Below the pieces are notes generated by a model. It ran no database searches and was not told where the DNA came from. It saw only the letters and a program-made list of their open reading frames with translations. The translations under genes and the position numbers were made by a program. Shown piece by piece: positions 17,997 through 27,440 of a stretch of DNA of 64,000 bases; positions within the stretch are counted from its first letter, which is position 1, and each line of letters begins with the position of its first letter. Where the stretch lies: positions 2,046,001-2,110,000 of the forward strand of contig NZ_JAMZFY010000001.1 in assembly GCF_025457605.1 (NCBI RefSeq), given 5' to 3'. The DNA is from Haloarcula laminariae. Lineage in GTDB: Archaea > Halobacteriota > Halobacteria > Halobacteriales > Haloarculaceae.

Positions 17997-18968
17997 GTGA
18001 GTCCAGACATCCAGTCGACCGAGTGGCAGTTGCTTGATTCGTGGTGGGCTACATACGCACAGACGCAGTCACTCGTGCGTAGCTCGGCTGGCCCATATGT
18101 ACACGGAATCGACGACTGGACAGACTCTTGGAGTGAACTGGACTCGTGGTGGGAAACGTATGCGGCGACGGGTCATGAGACGGCCGTTAAGATCGGGGAA
18201 CTACTCGCGCAATCGAATGCGCAGTGGGAGGCGTCAGCTGCGCCGTTTGACAGTGATCCACTGGCTTCAGATTTGACGAATGAACGGTTGCAACGCGGAC
18301 CGTTGCGTCCGGGGCGGGAAGAATCGTGGTCGCGGTGGTTTGCCCGTGTGCTGAACTCGTCTGCTGCGTTGGTGCGTGAAATCTTTGATGTCCCGGTGAC
18401 AGAGCCACCAAGAGACATCGCTCTGGAAGACCGATTGCAGAAAGACGGTGATGGGCATCGCCGACCGGATATTCTTCTTTTCCACGCCGACCATGGGATT
18501 TCGATTGAAGTGAAACTGGATGACGAGCGCTACGGAAAAACAGGTGAAACAGCTGCGCTTGTTGAACGAAAATATGAGGATGTCGAGTGGACGCATACAT
18601 TGTTATTGCCGACACGGAAACGTGGGCGTCTTGAGTCACTGGTTTCACCGCCAATTGATGACGACGGCGATGGTCCCCCGTCCATAGAATGGGACACGCC
18701 CGGGCCGGTTGATGTCGTCTATTGGGAAGATGTAACGACGGCGATTCGCGCGGTGTTGCGTCGCGGTGAAGGTGGTGACGACCAGTGGGCAGCGAACGCG
18801 TACTTGTTCTGTGCGGTCGTGGAACAAGAGTTGTTGCAGTTTCAGCCGGAGCCAGTGATCCGAAAGGTGGCGAACCCGACCGGTGTTGTCGACACGCTCT
18901 ACCCGATTGGAATCGAGGACGTGCTCGCCAAACAATTAACGTATCTGCAGAAACAGGTCGATGCATGA
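17997..18968 (+). CDS. PD-(D/E)XK nuclease-like protein
   Basis: 323 residues from GTG 17997. The first 90 residues contain two similar Trp-rich segments (LDSWWATYAQT and LDSWWETYAAT about 30 codons apart), an internal duplication. Residues 145-190 carry the nuclease core: RRPDILLFH with Asp, then ISIEVKLDDERYGKT with E-V-K, the PD-(D/E)XK pattern. The C-terminal part is helical. The last bases overlap the next gene by ATGA, so expression is coupled. It lies 79 bases after the PLD gene on the same strand and is likely part of the same cassette. Confidence 0.7.
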   Translation: MSPDIQSTEWQLLDSWWATYAQTQSLVRSSAGPYVHGIDDWTDSWSELDSWWETYAATGHETAVKIGELLAQSNAQWEASAAPFDSDPLASDLTNERLQRGPLRPGREESWSRWFARVLNSSAALVREIFDVPVTEPPRDIALEDRLQKDGDGHRRPDILLFHADHGISIEVKLDDERYGKTGETAALVERKYEDVEWTHTLLLPTRKRGRLESLVSPPIDDDGDGPPSIEWDTPGPVDVVYWEDVTTAIRAVLRRGEGGDDQWAANAYLFCAVVEQELLQFQPEPVIRKVANPTGVVDTLYPIGIEDVLAKQLTYLQKQVDA

Positions 18969-19525
18969 CTGATGACTTTCTTACAGGCGGGCTAGAACAG
19001 GATCGGTATTTGAAGGCAGTTCGACTGGCCGATCAATTCCAAGAGGAAATCATATCGCGTCTTTTTGAGTTCGATGAGGCGATGGTTGACGTACAACCAG
19101 ACCTGTTTGACCCGGAGACTGAACCCGATTCGAACACAAACAATACTCCGAACAATGGGCTAGCACTGCATCGGATTAATCATCCGATGGAGGGCCCACG
19201 AGCACCTGAGAGTGACCAGCGACTCAATGTCCATTTGTACTGGATGTCGCCAACGGAGTACAATCGCTCTGATATTGATAGTGCTGTTCGCGGATTTGGA
19301 TACAAAATCAAATACGGTGATACGGATGTCGATGAGTGGGTGGAAGCACAAACACACGATGGCGACTGGTCGTTACAGACTGGAGATAACCCGTACGATT
19401 CGAATACGGTGTTCTATCGACATGTGAGTTCAGCCGCTGAAATCAACGAGACGGCCACCGAACTCGTTCAGCATTTCTCGGAATACGGTGCTGCGTACGC
19501 TGCTGATTCAGATATCGAACTGTGA
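18965..19525 (+). CDS. Hypothetical protein, last gene of the PLD/PD-(D/E)XK cassette
   Basis: 186 residues beginning at ATG 18965, which overlaps the upstream stop as ATGA. A longer in-frame start upstream would lie wholly inside the nuclease gene and is rejected. The protein is very acidic and Trp/Tyr-containing (VHLYWMSPTEYNRSDIDSA, FGYKIKYGDTDVDEWVEA), alpha/beta by appearance, with no catalytic motif that I recognise. The tight overlap suggests a partner, inhibitor or specificity subunit of the PD-(D/E)XK protein. Confidence 0.65.
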   Translation: MTDDFLTGGLEQDRYLKAVRLADQFQEEIISRLFEFDEAMVDVQPDLFDPETEPDSNTNNTPNNGLALHRINHPMEGPRAPESDQRLNVHLYWMSPTEYNRSDIDSAVRGFGYKIKYGDTDVDEWVEAQTHDGDWSLQTGDNPYDSNTVFYRHVSSAAEINETATELVQHFSEYGAAYAADSDIEL

Positions 19526-19768
19526 CAGGCGGATTTGCAAGCGAAAAACTAGTTTTGGGATGCAGTGTGGAAATGGTGGGCACTCCGACAGCCAGAAGAG
19601 CAGCTACAAAAACGGTGCAGGAACCGCCCAATTGACTGGCGACTGTTTCTGTCGTCTAGCTACCGACGGATCCAGGCACATGATTATCTATCGAGTACGA
19701 ATTCGTTCAAAGAATCTCGCTATTAGAAGATAGTTTTATCAGCGATTATAAAGGTGTATAGTCGTACG

Positions 19769-22444
19769 ATGGTTGATTCGTCAAGTGAGGAGTTAGTTTC
19801 AGCGTATCTTGCTAATCGGGAGTGGGAGGAGAAGCGACGGGCAGTGGAGAAGACGGCCGGGATTGTGCAGGATTTTGCGGCGGCGTTGCTTGAGGCGGGT
19901 GAGCTTGGGCAACAGGAAATGACGGCGTTGTACCGCGTGTGTATGAACGATGATACGTACCCGGTATCGAGTAAGCGCGGGGAGATTGACGAGGTAGATA
20001 TTCCAGCGGATGCGAAACGGGATTTGAAACAGCGGCTTGCTGAGGATGTCGGGACTGTTGGGGGATTGACCTTCCCGATCGAAGTACCCGATGAAGACAA
20101 GGGTGCAGTGACGTCGTGTTTTGAAACGCTTGTCACGGCGGAGGACCCGGACGCGTGGGATGATGCGGTTCGGGAATTAGCTGCGCTTGAACTGCCGAAG
20201 GTCAAATGCGGAAAGCTGTCGCCGATTCTGTCGTATCTGCATCCAGAGTATTACCCGGTCGTGAACACGTTGTCACGGACCGGGCTTGAGGAGTACTTCG
20301 ATGTGAGCGTGTCCAATGAACTCGCTGATTTCCCGGAAACTGCCGCCACATACCGGTCGATTCGAGATGACTACGGACTGGAAGCGAACTTCCGTGACTT
20401 GGATTACTTTTTCGTATGGGCGAACACCCGAGACCCACCAGGGCCTACGCTACCCGGCGAACGGTCGTATTTTTGGGTGAATCAATCGAATCAATCTGAG
20501 ATTGAGGATGAGTATCTACGGGCGAAGGTGGACGATGTGTGGCATCACAACCTGTCGGAGCTTGATAACGATGACGTGGTGTTCCATAATTTCAACGATG
20601 AGTTAGTTGGCCTCTCGACGGTGACAGGGACGCCAACTCAGTATGAGTTCAGGGGTGAGGAGTATCATCGTGTCCCCGTTGAATTCAATTGGTTTGATGA
20701 GTCCGTTCGGGTTGATACGGAACTAAAACAATCCTTGGACACACCGGAGTGGCATCAAAAGTACTACCCGATTGATTCGAACGGGAATTTGAAGCAGGCG
20801 TACCTATCGCAATTATCCTTAGCGGCTGCAGAATTCCTGTTAGATACCGGGAAAGCATGGCAACTACTCCAAGATCCTGGACCAGATGGCCCGGGTGAAG
20901 AGATTCCGGATCCGCCTGCCCAAACTGATGAGATTGAACGGCAATTGCTGGAAAAGAAGCAAGTCGTGTTCTACGGGCCGCCAGGGACAGGGAAGACGTA
21001 CACTGCTGAGCGGTTCGCCAAGTGGTGGGTTGGCCAGCAGGACGGCGGTGACCCGGTGTCTGACCGAGTTGCGACGGTAACGTTCCACCCGTCGTTCACG
21101 TACGAGGATTTTATTGAAGGATTGAGCGCGCAGACGGACGACAATGGGCAAGTAGCGTATGATGTGCAAGACGGGGCACTGAAGCGAATGCAGGCGGCGG
21201 CGAAGTCGGCATACGAGCGCGCGAAGGAAGCCGGCACAGAACCGGACCGGTACGTGCTGATTATCGACGAGATTAATCGCGGGAACCTCGCGCAGATCTT
21301 CGGTGAAGTCATCACACTGTTGGAGGCCGATAAGCGCGGATCGTTCGATGTCGAGTTGGCACACTCTGGAGACCCGTTCACGTTGCCACCGAATCTGTAC
21401 GTGATTGGGACGATGAATACGGCGGATCAGTCGATTGCACTGGTGGATACGGCGCTTCGCCGCCGGTTCCGGTTCATGGACTTCCCGCCGGATCTTGATG
21501 TTGTGTGGGAAGAGAGCGAGATGGTCGCCACAGATGCGTATACGACAGTTACGCAGGCAAATAGTGACGTGTCGCGTCGGGAGCAGTTGCTTGGCGCGAG
21601 CGTTGAGGCGGTCCGGGAATTGAATGAACGGATTTTGTCTGCACCAGAGCTCGGGAAGGGCAAGCAACTCGGGCACACGTACCTGCTCGGTCATGACTCA
21701 CCGACGGATGTCGTTGACGCGTGGCGGTACGATATCCTCCCGCAACTGGAAGAATATTATTTCGGGCAGTTTGATCGGCTTCGAGACGATTTACTGACTG
21801 AGACCGGGGAGCAACTGATTCAGTGGGACGCCGAGCAGATTCAGGCGTTCGACGCTACAGATCTGTACACAGCACTCTGCTCACTGGCAGGGATCGAAGA
21901 CCCGGTGCCGCTCGCTGCAGCACCTGTCGAAGCAATGGCTGACGGGACGGGTGTGTCGCAGACTGTAGATGCGTGGGAGGAGGGTGAAAAAACGGTTGCT
22001 TCGTTTCGTGAACGCATCGCAACGACGTTAGATGAAACAGCGAAGTCTCGCGTGGAACGGTTACTCGAAGCTGGTGAAGATGTCGGGTGGCTTGATACCG
22101 GTCGTGGAGAGCATAATGCGACGGTGCAATTGAAAGCTGATCACATCGATCCAAGTGTCGCTCTCATTCAACTCGATCAGGACGGGACAGTAAAATTCAA
22201 ACTGAATTGGCTTGCCGCCCGCGATGAGAACGAATTGACAGGCGAATTCATCGACGACGCTGCGGGCGTGTTCGAAGAGATTGAAGCGTACTCGCACGAG
22301 TGGCGGCCCGATTCCGATGACGGTGAGAAGGAGATCCGAGCGCCGAACATCCAGATTGCCGACCTCTCCGAAGCGGAAATGGATATCTTAGTAGAAGGGT
22401 TCCGCTCGTTTGCACAGCAAGCCGATGAGTTCCAGGATGGCTGA
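19769..22444 (+). CDS. mcrB: McrB-type AAA+ GTPase/ATPase of a McrBC type IV restriction system
   Basis: About 891 residues from ATG 19769 (a GTG at 19754 is in frame). Residues 215-330 have an EVE/PUA-like reader region (YFWVNQSNQSEIEDEYLRAK), the sort of domain that binds modified bases. The motor domain follows: Walker A FYGPPGTGKTYTAERF, Walker B with VLIIDEINRGNLAQIFGEV, sensor 1 GTMNTADQSIALVDTALRRRF. The DEINRGN and MNTADRS-type motifs are diagnostic of McrB. McrB translocates on DNA and recruits McrC. It overlaps mcrC by 8 bases. A TATA-like stretch (ttttatcagcgattataaa) lies just upstream. Confidence 0.92.
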   Translation: MVDSSSEELVSAYLANREWEEKRRAVEKTAGIVQDFAAALLEAGELGQQEMTALYRVCMNDDTYPVSSKRGEIDEVDIPADAKRDLKQRLAEDVGTVGGLTFPIEVPDEDKGAVTSCFETLVTAEDPDAWDDAVRELAALELPKVKCGKLSPILSYLHPEYYPVVNTLSRTGLEEYFDVSVSNELADFPETAATYRSIRDDYGLEANFRDLDYFFVWANTRDPPGPTLPGERSYFWVNQSNQSEIEDEYLRAKVDDVWHHNLSELDNDDVVFHNFNDELVGLSTVTGTPTQYEFRGEEYHRVPVEFNWFDESVRVDTELKQSLDTPEWHQKYYPIDSNGNLKQAYLSQLSLAAAEFLLDTGKAWQLLQDPGPDGPGEEIPDPPAQTDEIERQLLEKKQVVFYGPPGTGKTYTAERFAKWWVGQQDGGDPVSDRVATVTFHPSFTYEDFIEGLSAQTDDNGQVAYDVQDGALKRMQAAAKSAYERAKEAGTEPDRYVLIIDEINRGNLAQIFGEVITLLEADKRGSFDVELAHSGDPFTLPPNLYVIGTMNTADQSIALVDTALRRRFRFMDFPPDLDVVWEESEMVATDAYTTVTQANSDVSRREQLLGASVEAVRELNERILSAPELGKGKQLGHTYLLGHDSPTDVVDAWRYDILPQLEEYYFGQFDRLRDDLLTETGEQLIQWDAEQIQAFDATDLYTALCSLAGIEDPVPLAAAPVEAMADGTGVSQTVDAWEEGEKTVASFRERIATTLDETAKSRVERLLEAGEDVGWLDTGRGEHNATVQLKADHIDPSVALIQLDQDGTVKFKLNWLAARDENELTGEFIDDAAGVFEEIEAYSHEWRPDSDDGEKEIRAPNIQIADLSEAEMDILVEGFRSFAQQADEFQDG

Positions 22445-23726
22445 CCTCTCACAAATCAGTCTCGTCGGCTCACCTGTTCGTGAGAGTGCCAGGGATGAAA
22501 CTGTCCCGCCGTCAAACCCGTTGGTACTGGCAGAACACGACGAGTCAGACCCGTTCGAGATTAGCTCGGATGACGCGGCGTTCCTCGACCGGTTGGGCGA
22601 GGTTCACGAGTCCGCACCGCTTGATGTATCGTATACGAATGAGGGGCAGGCGATCATCAGTAGTAGCTCGTACGTCGGTGTCCTGACGTTGCCAAGCGGC
22701 CTGCAAATCGAGGTGACGCCGAAGCAGTCAGTAACGCGGTTACTGTGGGCGCTGCAGTACGCATTCGATACGCCGATCGATTCGATGGGGAAAGAAACGA
22801 AGTTCACCGGTGCCTCCTCGTTTTTCGATGCGATCGGCGTGTTGTTCCTGACGGAACTCAAGACTGTCCTTGACCAGGGCTTGCATCGGGATTACGTGCG
22901 AACGCAGGCCGTCCAAGATAATGTTCGCGGCCGGATTGACGTACAACGACAGTTACAGAGACCGGAGCCGACGCCGACTGATTTCGCCGTCGAGTACGAC
23001 GAGTTCACCACTGATACAGTGTTGAATCGTGCTGTGCTTGCGGCCGTGCGCGTACTGACCGGGTTAGTTCGTGATAATGAATTAGCCGGGCGGCTCCGAC
23101 ATGAAGAGCAACGGCTCCGGCAGTTCACGACGGTCAAACCAGTGTCTGTTGACGCCGTCGAACGCATCGAGTTGTCACGGTTGAACGAGCATTACGAACT
23201 CCTGTTAGACTTAACACGAACGGTTCTAGCCCGGGAGTTCTTCGAGGATATTAGCGCCGGGAGGAACCGGTCGCTCGCGCTGTTCGTGAACATGAACGAT
23301 ATCTTCGAGCGACTCGTTGAGCAGGCGTTCCGAGCGGCTGCGAAAGAAATCGGCGGACTTACCGTAGAGGGCCAAGCATCGATTCAGAATATCGTCGACG
23401 GACCACACGCCGTGTCCATGCGGCCGGACGTTCTAGTCAGACATGACGACGGGACACCGGCGACTGTTATCGACGCGAAGTGGAAAACCGGGTCACCGTC
23501 GTCAGGTGACGTATACCAACTCACATCGTACATTCTCGCGCTGGATACATGTGGCGCGCTCGTGTATCCAGGGCACAGTGACCATGGCGGGGAAAAATCG
23601 ACAGTGATGAACGAGTACTCGCTTCGCTCTGTCGAGTTAGCCACGGATGCAGCAGCCCCGTCCTATCAAGATTATGTCGAGGTGTTGGAACTGAGCGCGC
23701 GGAACTACTTGACCGATATTCTCTAA
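22437..23726 (+). CDS. mcrC: McrC-type nuclease subunit of the McrBC system
   Basis: 429 residues from ATG 22437, which overlaps the mcrB stop; an upstream in-frame ATG at 22410 is less likely. The N-terminal half is the McrC beta-rich part that contacts McrB (IISSSSYVGVLTLPSGLQIE, VTPKQS). The middle is helical. The C-terminal third has the PD-(D/E)XK nuclease core: MRPDVLVRHDDG with Asp, then VIDAKWK and QLTSYILAL. The length and motif order match McrC. With McrB it should cut DNA carrying modified bases. The gene ends 3 bases before the convergent ADP-ribosylglycohydrolase gene. Confidence 0.92.
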   Translation: MADLSQISLVGSPVRESARDETVPPSNPLVLAEHDESDPFEISSDDAAFLDRLGEVHESAPLDVSYTNEGQAIISSSSYVGVLTLPSGLQIEVTPKQSVTRLLWALQYAFDTPIDSMGKETKFTGASSFFDAIGVLFLTELKTVLDQGLHRDYVRTQAVQDNVRGRIDVQRQLQRPEPTPTDFAVEYDEFTTDTVLNRAVLAAVRVLTGLVRDNELAGRLRHEEQRLRQFTTVKPVSVDAVERIELSRLNEHYELLLDLTRTVLAREFFEDISAGRNRSLALFVNMNDIFERLVEQAFRAAAKEIGGLTVEGQASIQNIVDGPHAVSMRPDVLVRHDDGTPATVIDAKWKTGSPSSGDVYQLTSYILALDTCGALVYPGHSDHGGEKSTVMNEYSLRSVELATDAAAPSYQDYVEVLELSARNYLTDIL

Positions 23727-23729
23727 GAA

Positions 23730-24668
23730 TTACTTCATCCGCCCGAATGATGAGTCAATCTCGTTCGTTGCAAGTGCTTTTGCTAGAAGTTCCAAATCGT
23801 CACGATATTCGACGATGTCGAGCCATCGATCAGGGAGTGTTTCAGCACCAAACCGTGCGCCGGCGATCGCGCCTGTAACGGCTCCGAGCGTGTCCGTGTC
23901 ACCGCCGCGGTTGACCGAGGTGGTGATAGCGTCTTCCGCAGTGTCTGCCGTGAGTGCGTCGTACAGCGACGTTTGCAGCGTATGAACGACGTAGCCGGTG
24001 TTTTCTAAGTGAGTCTCGTCGACGAGGTTCGGGACGAGACGAATGGTTTCGACGAGTTCGTCTGGAGCGTCGCCGTCGACGCGTTCGATTGCGTCTGTAA
24101 GCGGCTCATCGTCGCCGCGGAGGTAGCCAGCGATAGTGTGGTTGAGAATTACGCAGCCGTACTGGCACCGCGGGTCGTAGTGCGTGATCGCTGAAGACTG
24201 TGTACTGACTTGGTCGAGCGTCGAAGGATCGTCAGCGAACGCGATAGCGTGCGGGGCGCACCGCATGATACTGCCGTTACCAGCGTTTGAGCCCTCGGCG
24301 CGGCGCTGCCAGACTTCTCGACCGGCATCACGCCACGAAATCCCGGCTTGGTATTCGCTGATGGCGTCGGCGGTCATCAGCCCGACGTCAAACGGGCCGT
24401 CATCGTACCAGGCTGCGAATCGGTCAGCGATATCTTGCCCGTCAAACGCGCCTTCTTCAACGAGGCTCCGGGCGATACAGAGTGCGAGGTCGGTATCGTC
24501 GGTTACGGTCCCGGCGGGTTTTCCGTGTGTGCCGTTCCCGACCATCTCCGTGAGGGTTCCATGCTCCTCGGCAATCCGCGTCGGGGAACGGAACTCGACA
24601 GGCCGGCCCAACGCATCTCCGCAAGCAAGGCCGAGCAGCGTCCCTTTCGCAGCATCTACTGAAACCAT
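23730..24668 (-). CDS. ADP-ribosylglycohydrolase (ARH/DraG family)
   Basis: 312 residues, full length for the ARH family of enzymes that remove ADP-ribose from proteins or nucleic acids. The N-terminal GTLLGLACGDALGRPVEF, the metal-binding TVTDDTDLAL (residues about 54-63), AGNGSIMRCAP, and the C-terminal GGDTDTLGAVTGAIAGARFG are the diagnostic binuclear-magnesium motifs. All the key aspartates are present, so it should be active. It is convergent with mcrC, with 3 bases between the stops. In a defence island an ARH could act as an antitoxin or reverse ADP-ribosylation by phage or by another defence protein; that is inference. Confidence 0.92.
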   Translation of the reverse strand: MVSVDAAKGTLLGLACGDALGRPVEFRSPTRIAEEHGTLTEMVGNGTHGKPAGTVTDDTDLALCIARSLVEEGAFDGQDIADRFAAWYDDGPFDVGLMTADAISEYQAGISWRDAGREVWQRRAEGSNAGNGSIMRCAPHAIAFADDPSTLDQVSTQSSAITHYDPRCQYGCVILNHTIAGYLRGDDEPLTDAIERVDGDAPDELVETIRLVPNLVDETHLENTGYVVHTLQTSLYDALTADTAEDAITTSVNRGGDTDTLGAVTGAIAGARFGAETLPDRWLDIVEYRDDLELLAKALATNEIDSSFGRMK

Positions 24669-24883
24669 CGTCTCAAGGCGTTACGTTGGGAGGTATTTGT
24701 ACCCCGGTGCCGCTCACCATACAATCGGGGTGGTAAACGTGGGATTAGTCTCTTGTCAGTATACAGGGAATCGTATCCAGGCTGTAGGAACCGAATCGAC
24801 TTGCCAATGCATGTGTATTGATCGGGCTGGACTGAATGCTGAAGCTGGCACGGACTTATTGTGCTAGCACTGTTGATGTCCCT

Positions 24884-25498
24884 ATGGCTGCTGATCTTCA
24901 GAAATGGATTGCTGAGTTTGAGTCCGAATGGGCTGATAAGCCGATTGAGTATTTGCACGAGCCCGGTGACTGGCGGGAAGATAGTGATCCGCTTTTTAGC
25001 TCAATATCCAGTGCGATTCAGGATCGGAACTACGAGATTTCAATCGATGAGTTGCTGAAAATCAGTCAATGGAAAATGCAAGGTTCGCGGAACGATGACA
25101 ACATCAAAGGGAATGCTGAGAAAGACGTTGACGTTGAGAAGCAGTGTCAGCATGCGTTGACCGAAGTAGAAGGTAAGGAATCGATCGAAGCACTAACCGA
25201 CCTTAGCGGGATTGGTGTGCCGATGGCCTCTACTGTTCTGACGGTAGCGAAACCGGAAGAGTACGCGATCATTGATTATCGTGCGTTTCGCGGCCTCGCA
25301 GCTGCACTCCCGGAGATCGTTGATTCGCGGGACTATAGCGAATACGCTGAATTCTTGGAGCATTTTCGAAATTACCTCACGAATGCCGAAGCGTATGAAT
25401 ATTATATCGAGCACGTGCGCGAGATTGCGGAACAGGAGGATCTCTCGGCGAGACAGGTTGATATGGCTCTATGGGCCTTCGATAAAGAAAAGTCATAA
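24884..25498 (+). CDS. Helix-hairpin-helix protein of unknown function
   Basis: 204 residues from ATG 24884 (in-frame ATG 24836 adds a poor leader). The C-terminal half has a helix-hairpin-helix-like LTDLSGIGVPMASTVLT followed by EEYAIIDYRAF, the pattern seen in HhH-GPD-like DNA-binding proteins. A clear glycosylase active site is not identified, so enzyme function is uncertain. The N-terminal half is charged and helical. It stands alone between the ADP-ribosylglycohydrolase gene (divergent) and a MITE. Likely a DNA-binding accessory defence protein. Confidence 0.6.
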   Translation: MAADLQKWIAEFESEWADKPIEYLHEPGDWREDSDPLFSSISSAIQDRNYEISIDELLKISQWKMQGSRNDDNIKGNAEKDVDVEKQCQHALTEVEGKESIEALTDLSGIGVPMASTVLTVAKPEEYAIIDYRAFRGLAAALPEIVDSRDYSEYAEFLEHFRNYLTNAEAYEYYIEHVREIAEQEDLSARQVDMALWAFDKEKS

Positions 25499-25868
25499 CC
25501 AACACTTCCAGACACAGAAAAGTTCATTTCTGCTGAGATTGGGCGTAGGTAGCGTGTCATAGAACCGTTCACAGACGATTTGCCGTGATGCAACCCGAGT
25601 GTAAAGTGGTGAGATGAATATGACTACAGAACGCAGTGCAAGACTTAGAGCCTGTATTTTGCATCATAGCATCTTTGATGCCCAAAGAGCCTGTCCGAAA
25701 AACAATTTTCGCGCCGAGTCCACGGCTTTAAACGCGGCTATAGACTTTATTAAGCAGATTTACCGGTAAGATAGACGTTTTTCGGACAGGCTCCAAAATT
25801 TGTCCTAATAACTGCAATAGAACACATACTCCTGTTGCTTAATACCACTCCCAATTAACCTTACACCA
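25499..25868. other. Gene-free stretch containing the MITE
   Basis: 370 bases between the HhH gene and the third Mrr gene. Apart from the 107-bp inverted-repeat element at 25687-25793 I see no gene. The sequence just upstream of 25869 (acttaataccactcccaattaacc on the plus strand) is AT-rich and is a plausible promoter for the Mrr gene. Confidence 0.5.
25687..25793. mobile_element. 107-bp miniature inverted-repeat element (MITE)
   Basis: Perfect 17-base terminal inverted repeats, GAGCCTGTCCGAAAAAC at 25687-25703 and its exact reverse complement at 25777-25793, enclose a 73-base non-coding centre. A 4-base CAAA lies directly outside both ends (25683-25686 and 25794-25797), a possible target-site duplication. 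No transposase is encoded, so it would need one elsewhere in the genome. Family assignment is not possible from this alone. Confidence 0.75.
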
Positions 25869-26903
25869 ATGCCCGAGCGATCAGACATACAGTCGTATCT
25901 TGATACGATTGACCCATATGAATTCGAAGAGTTGATTGCTGAGATATGGGAGCAAAAATTCGGGTACACTTCAAAAGTAACACCAAGTTCCCAAGATCGC
26001 GGCATCGATATTGTTGCGGAAAAAAGTAAGCCGGTGGCGCAGAAGATCTTGATCCAAGCCAAATTATATCAAGAGGAGAATAAAGTCGGCAGCCGAGAAA
26101 TTCGGGACTATGCAACGCTCTACCAACAAGATGAAAGTGCCGACCGAGTGGTACTTGTTTGTACTGGTGGCTTCACGAGCCAAGCAAAGGAATTAGCTCA
26201 GGATTTGCAGGTAGACATTTTTGACAGAGAAGAAGTTGTGAATTGGCTTGTTGATGACAACGTCGGTTCGGAGATAATTCAAACAGATGATGGATCACAC
26301 GCCCATAGCCACTCCTCTAACTCTTCGCCATCCGAAAACTCTGCCAATGACGATAACTCAATTCGGTTGATTGAGGCCGCAAACGAATGGTTATCCTCAG
26401 ACTTTATTGAAAAAACGACGACGCTTAAGCCTAGAAGTGGAATTATAGAAGGAACGATCACTGGTGATGCGCTATACAATTCTTTGCTCTTTCATATTCG
26501 CATTATAAATTGCGAGTATGGAAAGAACGAGCACGACACCTCTGAGTCCATACACTTCCCGCTTGAAGATAACGGTGATGCATGGTCCGTAACTGAGGGT
26601 ATCTCCTATCTTGAAGGTATGTATCAGATAGTAACTCAGGACCGTGCCGTTATTGACAGAATGGATGAAATGAGCGACAGTTCTGAGCACGTTACGAAAA
26701 TTCACGAGGAAAGTGTAGAGAACTATCTGATTGGTACGTATGGCCATGAAGATGTGCCTACTAAGATCAAGATTGAACAGGAATTTAGAACGGTAATACG
26801 GATCATTCAAGATATTTTTGAATATTCTTTAGACGATATAGCTAAAATCGAGATAGAATCAGAAACACCCATTAAGAAAGCATCAAGAATGGTATTTGAC
26901 TGA
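25869..26903 (+). CDS. Mrr-type restriction endonuclease with unknown C-terminal domain
   Basis: 344 residues. Residues 1-130 are an Mrr_cat nuclease: YEFEELIAEIWEQKFGY, catalytic GIDIVAEK (D47), LIQAKLY (Q63, K65), and VVLVCTGGFTSQAKELA. A Ser/His/Asn-rich linker (about residues 140-165) leads to an unknown 170-residue domain, mostly helical, with a beta start (LKPRSGIIEGTIT). The catalytic part resembles those of the genes at 8898 and 10038 (same QxK variant), but the C-terminal domain differs, so the family appears to exchange its sensor parts. Confidence 0.85.
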   Translation: MPERSDIQSYLDTIDPYEFEELIAEIWEQKFGYTSKVTPSSQDRGIDIVAEKSKPVAQKILIQAKLYQEENKVGSREIRDYATLYQQDESADRVVLVCTGGFTSQAKELAQDLQVDIFDREEVVNWLVDDNVGSEIIQTDDGSHAHSHSSNSSPSENSANDDNSIRLIEAANEWLSSDFIEKTTTLKPRSGIIEGTITGDALYNSLLFHIRIINCEYGKNEHDTSESIHFPLEDNGDAWSVTEGISYLEGMYQIVTQDRAVIDRMDEMSDSSEHVTKIHEESVENYLIGTYGHEDVPTKIKIEQEFRTVIRIIQDIFEYSLDDIAKIEIESETPIKKASRMVFD

Positions 26904-27059
26904 ATAGTTCCGAGATTAGTCTTTTGGCGATATCTCAATTGTCTATTCTGCCAGACTTGCGCCCTGTATCTTGCACCCGGGTCTTGACATGAATTGGATA
27001 AGAAGTGCGCGCGAATCTTTCTAAGACACGCTCGCGTAGGTTGAACTCGGCAAAGAAAA

Positions 27060-27266
27060 TCAACTCTCAAACTCGTCCGTGAGTGTCTCAAGTTCTGCTT
27101 GGAGTTCCCACAGTTCCTGCGTGATATCTTCAATCGGTTTCCTGATCTCGTCGTCAGTACTCTCACTGCCGGCGGTCCACAGGAGTTCTTCTGCCTCACT
27201 CAGATACCCGTCTGCTAATTCAAGCGCTCGAACAATATCCGGGTCCGGCGACGGGCTATCTTCCAT
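27060..27266 (-). CDS. Small acidic helical protein
   Basis: 68 residues, rich in Glu/Asp and Leu with a long predicted helix (EELLWTAG then IEDITQELWELQAELETL), probably a coiled coil. Composition matches a real haloarchaeal protein rather than chance. Start ATG 27266. It lies between an Mrr gene and a divergent membrane-anchored Mrr-type gene and faces the latter. The function is unknown. Confidence 0.55.
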   Translation of the reverse strand: MEDSPSPDPDIVRALELADGYLSEAEELLWTAGSESTDDEIRKPIEDITQELWELQAELETLTDEFES

Positions 27267-27440
27267 GCCTTCCAGTACGAACCTTGGTGTGTTGGATGTT
27301 TGTATCCGAGTGATATTTCATACGTCTGAAACAGTGTTCCATCGGCCGTTAGTCAGTGCAATTAGCGCTGATGGATTCGCTAACGGAGCTTGTCCGCCGA
27401 ACAAATTTGTAGCTGCAACTATATTCCATCTACTAACCGT

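Noticed and set aside
19553-19729. Frame with no start reading WKWWALRQPEEQLQ and on, before mcrB
   Set aside because: Looks somewhat protein-like and might be a gene fragment, but has no start, no recognised family and is short.
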